This document shows, in pieces, positions 22,907 through 30,019 of a stretch of 30,725 nt of DNA. The number at the start of each line of letters is the position of its first letter. Position 1 is the stretch's first letter. The DNA is from Thermoflexales bacterium (lineage in GTDB: Bacteria; Chloroflexota; Anaerolineae; Fen-1058), in NCBI GenBank assembly GCA_016931085.1, contig JAFGFO010000128.1, positions 1-30,725 of the forward strand, written 5' to 3'. The position numbers were made by a program, and so were the translations under genes. Under the pieces are notes generated by a model. It saw only the letters and a program-made list of their open reading frames with translations. It did not search any database and had not been told where the DNA came from.

Positions 22907-24979
22907 TCAGCGTTTTCTTTGTGTCAAGAAAGCCAGCAGGGCGCCGGCATAGGTGACGGCGGCGATCACGTACAGGCTCTTGATGCCCCACCAAATCGAG
23001 CCATATTCCAGGATGCCGCCCGCTACCGAGCCGCCCAGGTTTGACGCCAACGGCCCAGCCGCCTCGCCGGCCTGGCGCAGCGATTCTGAAAAGATCAAGC
23101 CGGCAAAGAAAAGCGGCAGGGAAAGCAGGACCATGCTGGCCAGGGCGCGGACAAGGGGAGGGAGGCCGATCAGCCAGGCTAGGGGAAAGACGTAGGCCAA
23201 GGCCAGGCTAGCAAACAGCAGGCCATAAGCCAGGCGCAGGTTGACACGTGGGCGCCACAGCACCAATAGATTGGCTGCTAGGGCCATCAGCAGCACGCCC
23301 GAAATAGCCAGGACGTTGACGAGCCAGGTGGCGCCAAACAGCAGGGCTAACTCGCTAATGCTCTTGAACTCGATGAGCAGGAAAGCCGCGCCAAGGAGCC
23401 AAAAGTGCCAGTTGGGGCTTCTCGCTTCAGGGAAAGAGCGCATGATCAGGACGAAATAGGCCAGGCCAATGAGCAGCAAGGCTTGCCAGTAGGCATCGGG
23501 AATTTTGCGAGTTCGCAGGTAGAGATAGGGCCAGTCATCGGTGCCCAATGGCATGTTGATTGAGGCAGGGTCAGGCCGCCAAGGGGACAACTGGGCTTCG
23601 GCCAGCTTGTCTGACGGAATCTGGCCGGCCACAAAGGTGGTGAGAACAGACGTTTCAGACGTCCCCCGCTGGACAAATACCTGGTCGGGGTCGAATACCT
23701 GAATCAACATTTGACCCAGGCGCTCCTCAATCCAGGGCGTTGCTGTGGCAAAAGCCACCACTACTACACCGTCCTCGGCCAGGTGATCCCGCGCCTGCTG
23801 GAAGCTCTCGATGGTGTAGACGTACGAATCTAGCCGGACGCTGGACAGGCCAGAAAGCAGCGTGTGCGAGTCTAGCAAGCCAAAGGCGATGATGTCATAG
23901 CGGTCAGAGTTCTTTTTGAGAAAGGAGCGGGCATCGTCAACGATCAGCTTGACGCGCGGGTCGTCGTAGGGGCGCTCGGGATGCAGCCGGCGGCCTAAGG
24001 TCATGATGGCCGGGTCGATTTCGACCGCGTCCACGCGTGCGGCGTCGTTGCGTAAGGCGGCCGCCACGTCATTGCCCATGCCGGCGCCGAGAATCAAAAC
24101 TTGTCCTCCGTCAGGCCTCAGGCGGTAGGGCAAGTTGTACATAAAAGCCATGTCTTGCCAGCCGGGGATGTCGGCCACGAACTCGGGCGACAGGTCGACG
24201 GCATATTGGTAAAAAACCTGTTGGATGTTTAGGGTATAGCCGGCTTTGACTGTTTTACCATCGCTGTTACGCGTGACAAGCATCTCGGTGGTAGCCAGCC
24301 GTTGGTACGGCGACCAGAATTCCCCCCAGCCAGATAGACCCAAAGCAACCGTCCCCACGGCAAAGATGGCCAGGCTGGTCCGCGATAGAGCTTGCCTGGT
24401 GTGCAGGTAGAATCCAACCCCAAGCAAACCCAGGCCAAACCAGACCATGGGCGGAGTTTGAAGGTAAGACAAGAGGGCAAACGCCCACGTGCCGGCCAGG
24501 CTGGCCAGCAGGTTGACAATGTAGGCTGGCACTGGTGCGTGGCGGTTCATCTCCTCGCCGGTGGCTTGCCCTAGTGGTATGAACAGAAACATGGTCGCCA
24601 GGAAAAAGATGAGCACCATGCCCAGAAAAGCAATCAAGGCCACCCAATAAGGGAATGTCCATGCATTCCACAACAGCTCGTCACCGATGCTAGGATAGAC
24701 CAGGACGTTGGGAGAGCTAAAGTGGCCTACGGTGAGCACCAGGACTAGGCACAAAGCCAGCAGCGGCGCAAAGGCCGGCCGGTAGTCGCGGCCCTTGCCG
24801 GCCAGGGCGAAGCCAATCGCCAGTCCGAGAAAAGCTGACAGCAAGGGCAGGTTTTTAAAATACGAAAAGAGCCGTACCTCGCCTGCGATCCACCGAACGA
24901 CGGCCAACTCGAAGAAAAGCCCCAGGCCGCTTATAAGAAATAACAGGTGCCAGCGTTCAAACGCGCGTCTAAAGGCCAT
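22907..24979 (-). CDS. Membrane protein with spermidine-synthase-like domain
   Basis: The 690-residue protein has about six N-terminal membrane spans (residues 10-215), a cytoplasmic Rossmann methyltransferase/aminopropyltransferase-type domain (about 225-460) and about six more spans to the C-terminus. The Rossmann part shows VLILGAGMGNDVAAALRND near residue 295, the acidic VDAVEIDPAIMTLGRRLHPE, and VDDARSFLKK with YDIIAFGLLDSH, the usual nucleotide-binding and catalytic loop order of SpeE-like proteins. Whether it makes a polyamine is doubtful; such membrane-embedded forms have no settled substrate. AGGAAAA precedes the ATG. A small membrane protein gene lies 13 bp upstream in the same transcript. 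Confidence 0.82.
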   Translation of the reverse strand: MAFRRAFERWHLLFLISGLGLFFELAVVRWIAGEVRLFSYFKNLPLLSAFLGLAIGFALAGKGRDYRPAFAPLLALCLVLVLTVGHFSSPNVLVYPSIGDELLWNAWTFPYWVALIAFLGMVLIFFLATMFLFIPLGQATGEEMNRHAPVPAYIVNLLASLAGTWAFALLSYLQTPPMVWFGLGLLGVGFYLHTRQALSRTSLAIFAVGTVALGLSGWGEFWSPYQRLATTEMLVTRNSDGKTVKAGYTLNIQQVFYQYAVDLSPEFVADIPGWQDMAFMYNLPYRLRPDGGQVLILGAGMGNDVAAALRNDAARVDAVEIDPAIMTLGRRLHPERPYDDPRVKLIVDDARSFLKKNSDRYDIIAFGLLDSHTLLSGLSSVRLDSYVYTIESFQQARDHLAEDGVVVVAFATATPWIEERLGQMLIQVFDPDQVFVQRGTSETSVLTTFVAGQIPSDKLAEAQLSPWRPDPASINMPLGTDDWPYLYLRTRKIPDAYWQALLLIGLAYFVLIMRSFPEARSPNWHFWLLGAAFLLIEFKSISELALLFGATWLVNVLAISGVLLMALAANLLVLWRPRVNLRLAYGLLFASLALAYVFPLAWLIGLPPLVRALASMVLLSLPLFFAGLIFSESLRQAGEAAGPLASNLGGSVAGGILEYGSIWWGIKSLYVIAAVTYAGALLAFLTQRKR

Positions 24980-24992
24980 CAGTCGAATTTTC

Positions 24993-25256
24993 CTATGCCA
25001 ACTTGAGCCAGCTCGTCAAGACCAGCAAAACCAGGCAGCCAACGATCCCTGCGAGCAGGTGAACCTGGCCGATTACGACGAACTGCCAGCCGGACAGCCA
25101 TGCTGCCAGTTGGCCCAGGGCAAAGCCGGCCCAGGCCGCTAACAAGTAAAGCAGCAGCCTGGCATACCCGCCGCCGCGCCAGACGTGAAACGCTGCGCCA
25201 CAGAGAGTGGCCATCAAGGCCGACATGATGATTCCAGGTGACAGCAAACTCGTCAT
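24993..25256 (-). CDS. Small three-span membrane protein
   Basis: The 87-residue protein has three hydrophobic segments (about 6-24, 32-54 and 60-83; LLLYLLAAWAGFALGQLAAW, VVIGQVHLLAGIVGCLVLLV). GGAA precedes the ATG, and a clear promoter lies at 25282-25309. The next gene starts 13 bp after its stop, so it is probably co-expressed with the spermidine-synthase-like protein and may be a subunit or accessory of it. No family was recognised. Confidence 0.75.
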   Translation of the reverse strand: MTSLLSPGIIMSALMATLCGAAFHVWRGGGYARLLLYLLAAWAGFALGQLAAWLSGWQFVVIGQVHLLAGIVGCLVLLVLTSWLKLA

Positions 25257-25281
25257 GAAAGTTCCAAAAGCGGATGGGGAA

Positions 25282-25309
25282 ATTATACACTAGATTTTCT
25301 CACAGTCAA
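25282..25309 (-). promoter_or_regulatory. Sigma70 promoter for the membrane-protein pair
   Basis: TTGACT (25309-25304), 16-bp spacer, TATAAT (25287-25282) on the minus strand, leaving a leader of about 20 nt. Confidence 0.7.
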
Positions 25310-25335
25310 GCAGGCTCTGACTGAAGGAGGTGCAT

Positions 25336-25364
25336 TTGACAAAATCGGCGAGTTGTGTTATAAA
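25336..25364 (+). promoter_or_regulatory. Consensus sigma70 promoter of the trp operon
   Basis: TTGACA (25336-25341), 17-bp spacer, TATAAA (25359-25364). Transcription should begin near 25371, just before the T-box stem I. Confidence 0.8.
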
Positions 25365-25492
25365 GGCACCAATATCTAAAGACGGTGAATGGGAAGAGTA
25401 AGCGCCTCCCAGGAGGCCCAGAGAGCCAGGGACGGTGAGAGCCTGGCCCTTACAGGGACGCCGAATGGTCCCAGGAGTTGTAGGGCGAACGT

Positions 25493-25528
25493 GCCATTAA
25501 GATAATGGCGCGCCATTAAGAAATGGCG
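25493..25528 (+). repeat. Two GCCATT hairpins inserted in T-box stem I
   Basis: GCCATTA-AGA-TAATGGC (25493-25509) and CGCCATT-AAGA-AATGGCG (25511-25528) sit between the T-box elements GGGCGAACG and CAGTAGCCTGAG, which are usually close together. The 18 bp at 25510-25527 are identical to 25904-25921 in trpE. Confidence 0.8.
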
Positions 25529-25633
25529 TATCAGTAGCCTGAGCCGCTTCACCCCCGTTAAAGGGTGAGGGTATCGGACGGAAGCCTAGTCTTATAGGCC
25601 CGAGTCCCGTACCTGCTGAGTGTGTGGCTGTGC

Positions 25634-25667
25634 ACCGCGAAGGGTTTTACACTCGTCGCGGTTTTTT
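25634..25667 (+). terminator. Terminator-like hairpin upstream of the T-box antiterminator
   Basis: ACCGCGA and TCGCGGT form a 7-bp stem with a 15-nt loop followed by a six-T run. It lies about 45 nt before the antiterminator sequence, so the leader has two possible stop points. Confidence 0.55.
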
Positions 25668-25730
25668 GTTGCAGCGCCAGGCCGCCATAACGTTCGAAGA
25701 TGGCGACCAAGAGGGTGGCACCACGGGTCG

Positions 25731-25765
25731 ACAGGCCCGTCCCTTGAGGGACGGGCCTGTTTTTT
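25731..25765 (+). terminator. T-box regulated intrinsic terminator
   Basis: ACAGGCCCGTCCCT and AGGGACGGGCCTGT form a perfect 14-bp stem around TG, followed by TTTTTT. The antiterminator lies just upstream at 25712-25726, and trpE starts 18 bp after the T-run. Confidence 0.93.
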
Positions 25766-25783
25766 GTTAAAGGAGAACGAGCG

Positions 25784-27400
25784 ATGTATCATCCGAGCTT
25801 GGACGAGGTCAAGAAACTGGCGCAGGACTATAACGTGATTCCGATCTGGCGCGAGCTGCCGGCTGATTTGGAGACGCCGGTCTCGGTCTATCTCAAGCTG
25901 CGGGCGCCATTAAGAAATGGCCCCCCATTTCTTAATGGCACGCCATCTCTTGATGGCGCTGCATCTCTTGATGGCGCCGCATCTCTTGATGGCCCCCCAT
26001 TTCTTAATGGCACGCCATCTCTTGATGGCGCTGCATCTCTTGATGGCGCCGCGTCCTTTCTGCTGGAAAGTGTCAGGAAAGGCGAGCAATTGGGCCGCTA
26101 TTCTTTCCTGGGCTTTGAGCCGAGAACGATTCTGACGGCGCGCGAGGGGCAGGTCAGTTTGCAGGGTGAGGAGCTTGGGCAGGTGGAAGCGGCGGGCGGC
26201 GATCCGCTGGCAGCCGCCCAGGCGATCTTGGCCCGTTACCGGCAGGCATCCATGGAACGCCTGCCTCGCTTTTGCGGGGGAATGGTGGGCTACATGGGCT
26301 ACGACGCGACGCGTTTCTTCGAGCGCGTGCCGGAGGCCCCCCGGCCTGGCTTGGCTTTGCCCGACGCGATCTTTATGTTCGCCGACAACCTGGTCGTGTT
26401 CGATCACGTCAAGCACCAGATGCTGATCATCGTCAACGCGCACGTCGACGGCGACCCGGCAGCCGCTTACCAGGCCGCAGTGCAGACCATCGAGGCCACC
26501 ATCGCCCGGCTGCGCCAGCCTCTGAGCCTGGCCGAGATGGAGAGAGAGGGGGCACTGGGCGACGAGTGGACGTCGAATGTCGAGCAGGCCAGCTACGAGG
26601 CGATGGTGAGGCGCGCCAAGGAATACATCCGCGCCGGCGATATTTTTCAGGTGGTGCCTTCGCAGCGACTCTCGCGGCGCACCAACGCCCACCCCTTCAG
26701 TATCTATCGCGCACTGCGCATGCTGAACCCATCGCCCTACATGTTTTACTTGGAGCTGCCGGACGACCTGCGCCTGATCGGCTCGTCGCCAGAAGTGCTG
26801 GTGCAGTTGGAGGGTCGCCGGGCATCGGTGCGCCCGATCGCCGGCACACGCCGGCGCGGCGCAGACGCCACCGAGGACGCCGCCCTGGCCGAGGAATTGC
26901 TGGCTGACCCCAAGGAACGCGCCGAGCACGTGATGTTGGTCGACCTGGGCCGCAATGACCTGGGCCGCGTCTGCCGCTACGGCAGCGTGCAGGTGTCGGA
27001 GATGATGACGATCGAGTACTATTCACACGTGATGCACATCGTTTCCAACGTGCACGGCGAGCTGCGGCCGGACTTGAACGCTTTTGACCTGATGCGGGCC
27101 ACTTTCCCCGCCGGCACCGTTTCGGGCGCGCCCAAGGTGCGCGCGATGGAGATCATCGCCGAGCTGGAAGGCGAGCGGCGCGGACCGTACGCCGGCGCGG
27201 TGGGTTATTTTAGCTACTCGGGCAACATGGATACCTGCATCGCCATCCGGACCATCGTGATGCAGGCTGGCGTGGCTTATGTCCAGGCCGGTGGAGGCGT
27301 CGTGGCCGATTCGGACCCCACCTGTGAATACCAGGAGTCGATGAACAAGGCCAGGGCGCTGGCGGAAGCGGTGGACGTGGCAGAACGAGGCGAGTTTTAG
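25784..27400 (+). CDS. trpE: Anthranilate synthase component I
   Basis: TrpE converts chorismate to anthranilate using ammonia from TrpG, the first step of tryptophan synthesis. The 538-residue protein has the N-terminal DLETPVSVYLKL segment, the tryptophan feedback motif FLLESVRKGEQLGRYSF (LLES at 93-96), and the chorismate-binding core: FQVVPSQRLSR, MLVDLGRNDLGRVCR, FPAGTVSGAPKVRAMEIIAE and AVGYFSYSGNMDTCIAIRTI. AGGAGAA precedes the ATG. Residues about 42-90 are an unusual in-frame repeat insertion between the first conserved segment and LLES; family members normally have only a few residues there. The gene follows the T-box and leads the operon. Confidence 0.95.
   Translation: MYHPSLDEVKKLAQDYNVIPIWRELPADLETPVSVYLKLRAPLRNGPPFLNGTPSLDGAASLDGAASLDGPPFLNGTPSLDGAASLDGAASFLLESVRKGEQLGRYSFLGFEPRTILTAREGQVSLQGEELGQVEAAGGDPLAAAQAILARYRQASMERLPRFCGGMVGYMGYDATRFFERVPEAPRPGLALPDAIFMFADNLVVFDHVKHQMLIIVNAHVDGDPAAAYQAAVQTIEATIARLRQPLSLAEMEREGALGDEWTSNVEQASYEAMVRRAKEYIRAGDIFQVVPSQRLSRRTNAHPFSIYRALRMLNPSPYMFYLELPDDLRLIGSSPEVLVQLEGRRASVRPIAGTRRRGADATEDAALAEELLADPKERAEHVMLVDLGRNDLGRVCRYGSVQVSEMMTIEYYSHVMHIVSNVHGELRPDLNAFDLMRATFPAGTVSGAPKVRAMEIIAELEGERRGPYAGAVGYFSYSGNMDTCIAIRTIVMQAGVAYVQAGGGVVADSDPTCEYQESMNKARALAEAVDVAERGEF
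25904..26049 (+). repeat. In-frame hairpin repeat array inside trpE
   Basis: Eight short units of about 18 bp, each centred on GCCAT-N-TCTT/AAGA-N-ATGGC, stand in series. The stretches starting at 25919 and 25991 are a 72-bp direct duplication. The first unit (25904-25921) is the reverse complement of the PFLNG units that follow. All spacings are multiples of three, and translation gives hexapeptides such as LDGAAS, LNGTPS and NGPPFL. Confidence 0.92.
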
Positions 27401-27413
27401 AGGAAGGTGTATC

Positions 27414-27974
27414 ATGATGATCGTGATCGACAATTACGATTCCTTTACGTATAACCTGGTCCAGTACCTGGGCGAGCTGGGGGCCAAGCTGCTTGTTTAT
27501 CGCAATGACCGGGTGACACTGGCGGAGCTGGAGGCGCTCGCGCCTTCGCATATCGTGATCTCGCCAGGACCAGGCCGCCCCGAAGATGGTGGTATCTCCA
27601 TCGAGGTGATCCGGCATTTTTACCAGCATGTGCCGATCCTGGGCGTGTGCCTGGGTCACCAATGTATCGCCCAGGTCTTTGGGGGCAAGGTCGGCCTGGC
27701 GCCGCGCCTGATGCACGGCAAGACCTCGACCATCTACCACACCGGGCACGGCATTTTCGCCAACCTGCCCCACGCCTTTACCGCCACGCGCTATCACTCG
27801 CTCATCGTGGAGGAGCCGCTGCCGCCCGAGCTCAAAGTCACGGCCTTTACGGCCGAGGGGGAGGTGATGGGACTGTCTCATCGCCACTTCCCCACCTTCG
27901 GGGTGCAATTCCACCCCGAGTCGATCTTGACCGCCGAAGGCAAACAATTGTTGAAAAACTTTATCGTGGGTTAA
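27414..27974 (+). CDS. trpG: Anthranilate synthase component II, glutamine amidotransferase
   Basis: TrpG releases ammonia from glutamine and channels it to TrpE. The 186-residue class I amidotransferase begins MMIVIDNYDSFTYNLVQYL, with ISPGPGRPEDGG near residue 57. The nucleophile Cys is in ILGVCLGHQCIAQ near 80, and the His-Glu pair is in FGVQFHPESIL near 170. The start may be either of the two tandem ATG codons; GAGGAAGG precedes them. It lies 13 bp after trpE. It is a stand-alone protein with no TrpD fusion. Confidence 0.95.
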   Translation: MMIVIDNYDSFTYNLVQYLGELGAKLLVYRNDRVTLAELEALAPSHIVISPGPGRPEDGGISIEVIRHFYQHVPILGVCLGHQCIAQVFGGKVGLAPRLMHGKTSTIYHTGHGIFANLPHAFTATRYHSLIVEEPLPPELKVTAFTAEGEVMGLSHRHFPTFGVQFHPESILTAEGKQLLKNFIVG

Positions 27975-28039
27975 CCACGAAGGGCACGAAGATCAATGGG
28001 AAATGGATGTCCTTCGTGCCCTTAGAGTCCTGTGTGGTT
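27973..28039. repeat. Inverted nonamer repeat between trpG and trpD
   Basis: The left arm AACCACGAAGGGCACGAAG (27973-27991) pairs with the right arm (28011-28039), which reads CTTCGTGCC, CTTAGAGTC, CTGTGTGGT in 9-bp steps. The first bases overlap the trpG stop codon. Confidence 0.75.
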
Positions 28040-28079
28040 TTTTCTTTCAGCTCCGGCTTGGCCGGATGAGGAGGTAACT

Positions 28080-29102
28080 ATGGAGATCAAAACAGCTTTA
28101 GCTCACGTGATTGGCAAACACGACCTCGACGAGGAACAGGCCGAGGCCGTCATGGAGCAGATCATGACCGGCCAGGCCACCCCGGCCCAGATCGGCGGGC
28201 TGCTCATCGCGCTTCGCATGAAGGGCGAAACCGTGGCCGAGGTGACCGGCTTCGCCCGCGCCATGCGCCGCAACGCCATCCCCGTCCGCCCACGCTGCGA
28301 GCTGCTGGTGGACACCTGCGGCACCGGCGGCGACGGCGTCAGCACCTTCAACATTTCCACGGCGGCCGCCTTCGTCGTGGCCGGGGCCGGGCTGGCGGTG
28401 GCCAAGCACGGCAACCGCTCGGTGTCCAGCCGCTGCGGCAGCGCTGACGTGCTGGGCGCGCTGGGAGTCAACCTCGACCTGCCGCCGGAAGAGACGGCCG
28501 CTTGCATCGAAGAGGTGGGCATGGGCTTTCTTTTCGCTCCCAAGCTGCACCCGGCCATGAAGCACGCCATCGGCCCCCGCCGCGAGATGGCGGTGCGCAC
28601 GGTGTTCAATATCCTGGGACCACTCACCAATCCGGCCGGGGCGCAGGTGCAGGTGATGGGCGTCTACGACGGGGCACTCACCGAGATGCTGGCCAAGGTC
28701 CTGGCTGGGCTGGGTTCGCGGGCTGCCTTTGTGGTCCACGGCGCCGATGGGCTGGACGAGCTGTCCACCACCGGCCCCAACCGGCTTTCTCAACTGCGGG
28801 ATGGGCAGGTGCGCACCTTTGAGCTGGACCCGGCCGAGCTGGGCCTGCCCCGCGCCTCCCTGGCCGACCTGGCTGGCGGCGAGGCGGACGCCAACGCCGC
28901 TATCGTCCGCGCTATCCTGGACGGCGAGAGTGGCCCACGGCGGGACGTGGTGCTGCTCAACGCGGCGGCCTGCCTCCTGGCCGGCGGCCTGGCGCCCGAC
29001 ATGCGCGCGGGACTGGCCCTGGGCGCGCAGAGCATCGATTCGGGAGCGGCCCGCGCCAAGCTGGATCGCCTGGTGGCTTTTACGACCCGCGCGGCGCACT
29101 AA
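28080..29102 (+). CDS. trpD: Anthranilate phosphoribosyltransferase
   Basis: TrpD joins anthranilate to phosphoribosyl pyrophosphate. The ATG at 28080 has GAGGAGGT in ideal position; the longer frame upstream runs through repeat sequence. The 340-residue protein matches the family length and has LVDTCGTGGDGVSTFNIST near residue 78, the Lys/His/Asn segment KHGNRSVSSRCGSADVLGAL near 107, and the HPAMKHAIGPRREMAVRTVF substrate segment near 155. It is separated from trpG by 105 bp that are mostly repeat. Confidence 0.96.
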   Translation: MEIKTALAHVIGKHDLDEEQAEAVMEQIMTGQATPAQIGGLLIALRMKGETVAEVTGFARAMRRNAIPVRPRCELLVDTCGTGGDGVSTFNISTAAAFVVAGAGLAVAKHGNRSVSSRCGSADVLGALGVNLDLPPEETAACIEEVGMGFLFAPKLHPAMKHAIGPRREMAVRTVFNILGPLTNPAGAQVQVMGVYDGALTEMLAKVLAGLGSRAAFVVHGADGLDELSTTGPNRLSQLRDGQVRTFELDPAELGLPRASLADLAGGEADANAAIVRAILDGESGPRRDVVLLNAAACLLAGGLAPDMRAGLALGAQSIDSGAARAKLDRLVAFTTRAAH

Positions 29103-29103
29103 T

Positions 29104-29175
29104 ATTCATCCGCGAATCTACGCTAATCTACACGAATAATAAGATTAGTGAAGATTCGCGTGAATTCGTGGATAG
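29104..29175. repeat. Inverted decamer repeat between trpD and trpC
   Basis: The left arm contains ATCCGCGAAT, CTACGCTAAT, CTACACGAAT, and the right arm ATTAGTGAAG, ATTCGCGTGA, ATTCGTGGAT. Three 10-bp units per arm face each other across a short AT-rich centre. The element starts one base after the trpD stop and ends one base before the trpC ATG. Confidence 0.78.
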
Positions 29176-29176
29176 T

Positions 29177-30001
29177 ATGATTTTAGACGATATCCTGGCC
29201 TATAAGCGAATAGAGCTGGACAAGCGCCGCCGCGCCATCCCCCTGGCCACCCTCCAGGCGCACGCCGCGGACCGTCCCCCGTCGCTCGACATGGCAGCCG
29301 CTTTGCGGCGGGCCGGCGTAGGGCTGATCGCCGAGGTCAAGCGCGCTTCGCCCTCCAAGGGCCTTCTCTGCGCCGATTTCGACCCGCTGCGCCTGGCCTT
29401 GACCTACGCCGCGTGCGGCGCGGCAGCCATTTCGGTGTTGACCGACAGCCATTTTTTTCAAGGGCGGCTGGCCTACCTGGACGGCATCAAGATGGCCCTG
29501 AGCGAGGATGGCCTGGCTGTGCCCGTGCTGCGCAAGGACTTTATCTTTGACCCCTACCAGGTTTACGAGACGCGGGCGTTTGGCGCTGACGCGCTGCTGC
29601 TCATCGTCGCCATCCTCTCGGACAGCGAACTGGCCAGCCTGCTGGAGTTGACGCACCAGCTAGGTCTGTCTGCCCTGGTAGAAGTGCACGACGAGCAGGA
29701 GCTGAACCGGCTGCGCCAGTTGGGTAGGGGGCCAAGCATCGTCGGCATCAACAGTCGCAACCTGCGCGATTTCAGTGTGGATCTGGCCACTTTTGAGCGG
29801 CTGCGTCCCCGGCTGCCTGATGGCGCGGTCGCTGTCGGCGAGAGCGGTGTGCACAACGCGCTCGACGTGCGCCGCCTGGCGGAGATGGAGGCCGACGCGG
29901 CCCTGGTGGGCGAGGCGCTGGTCACGGCCCCTGACGTGGCCGAGAAGGTGAGAGAGCTGGTGCAGGCTGGGGAATCAGATAGAGATAGAGAGCTCAGATA
30001 G
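29177..30001 (+). CDS. trpC: Indole-3-glycerol phosphate synthase
   Basis: TrpC closes the indole ring from carboxyphenylaminodeoxyribulose phosphate. The ATG at 29177 (MILDDILAYKRIELDKR) fits the family; a GTG at 29168 would add three residues from the repeat. The 274-residue TIM barrel shows GLIAEVKRASPSKGLL near residue 50, ISVLTDSHFFQG, VPVLRKDFIFDPYQVYE near 115, VGINSRNLRDFSVDL and AVGESGVHN near 218. No Shine-Dalgarno sequence is visible, because the decamer repeat runs up to the start codon. The last residues, DRDRELR, and the stop are encoded by a GATAGA-type simple repeat (29976-30007) and are probably not native. Confidence 0.94.
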   Translation: MILDDILAYKRIELDKRRRAIPLATLQAHAADRPPSLDMAAALRRAGVGLIAEVKRASPSKGLLCADFDPLRLALTYAACGAAAISVLTDSHFFQGRLAYLDGIKMALSEDGLAVPVLRKDFIFDPYQVYETRAFGADALLLIVAILSDSELASLLELTHQLGLSALVEVHDEQELNRLRQLGRGPSIVGINSRNLRDFSVDLATFERLRPRLPDGAVAVGESGVHNALDVRRLAEMEADAALVGEALVTAPDVAEKVRELVQAGESDRDRELR

Positions 30002-30019
30002 AGAAAGATGGGAGAAGCG

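Larger units (their letters stand above)
25376..25768 (+). promoter_or_regulatory. T-box riboswitch, tryptophan-specific
   Basis: The leader senses uncharged tRNA-Trp and prevents premature termination when tryptophan is short. The signs are GACGGTGAATGGGAAGAGTA at the start of stem I (25381-25400), the AGAGAGCC...GGTGAGAGCC distal loop, and the specifier context GAATGGTCCC with UGG at 25466-25468. The antiterminator T-box AGGGTGGCACCACGG lies at 25712-25726, and a 14-bp terminator stem follows. The variable base in TGGC would pair with the G73 of tRNA-Trp. The leader is long (about 390 nt) because of inserted hairpins at 25493-25528 and an extra terminator-like stem at 25634-25667. Confidence 0.93.

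Noticed and set aside
25904..26049. CRISPR array
   Set aside because: Units are about 18 bp with no unique spacers, lie in frame within trpE and have no cas genes nearby.
25910..26929. A 339-codon minus-strand frame opposite trpE with repetitive end (AIKRCSAIKRW)
   Set aside because: Its repetitive part is just the reverse reading of the hairpin array. TrpE motifs fix the coding strand.
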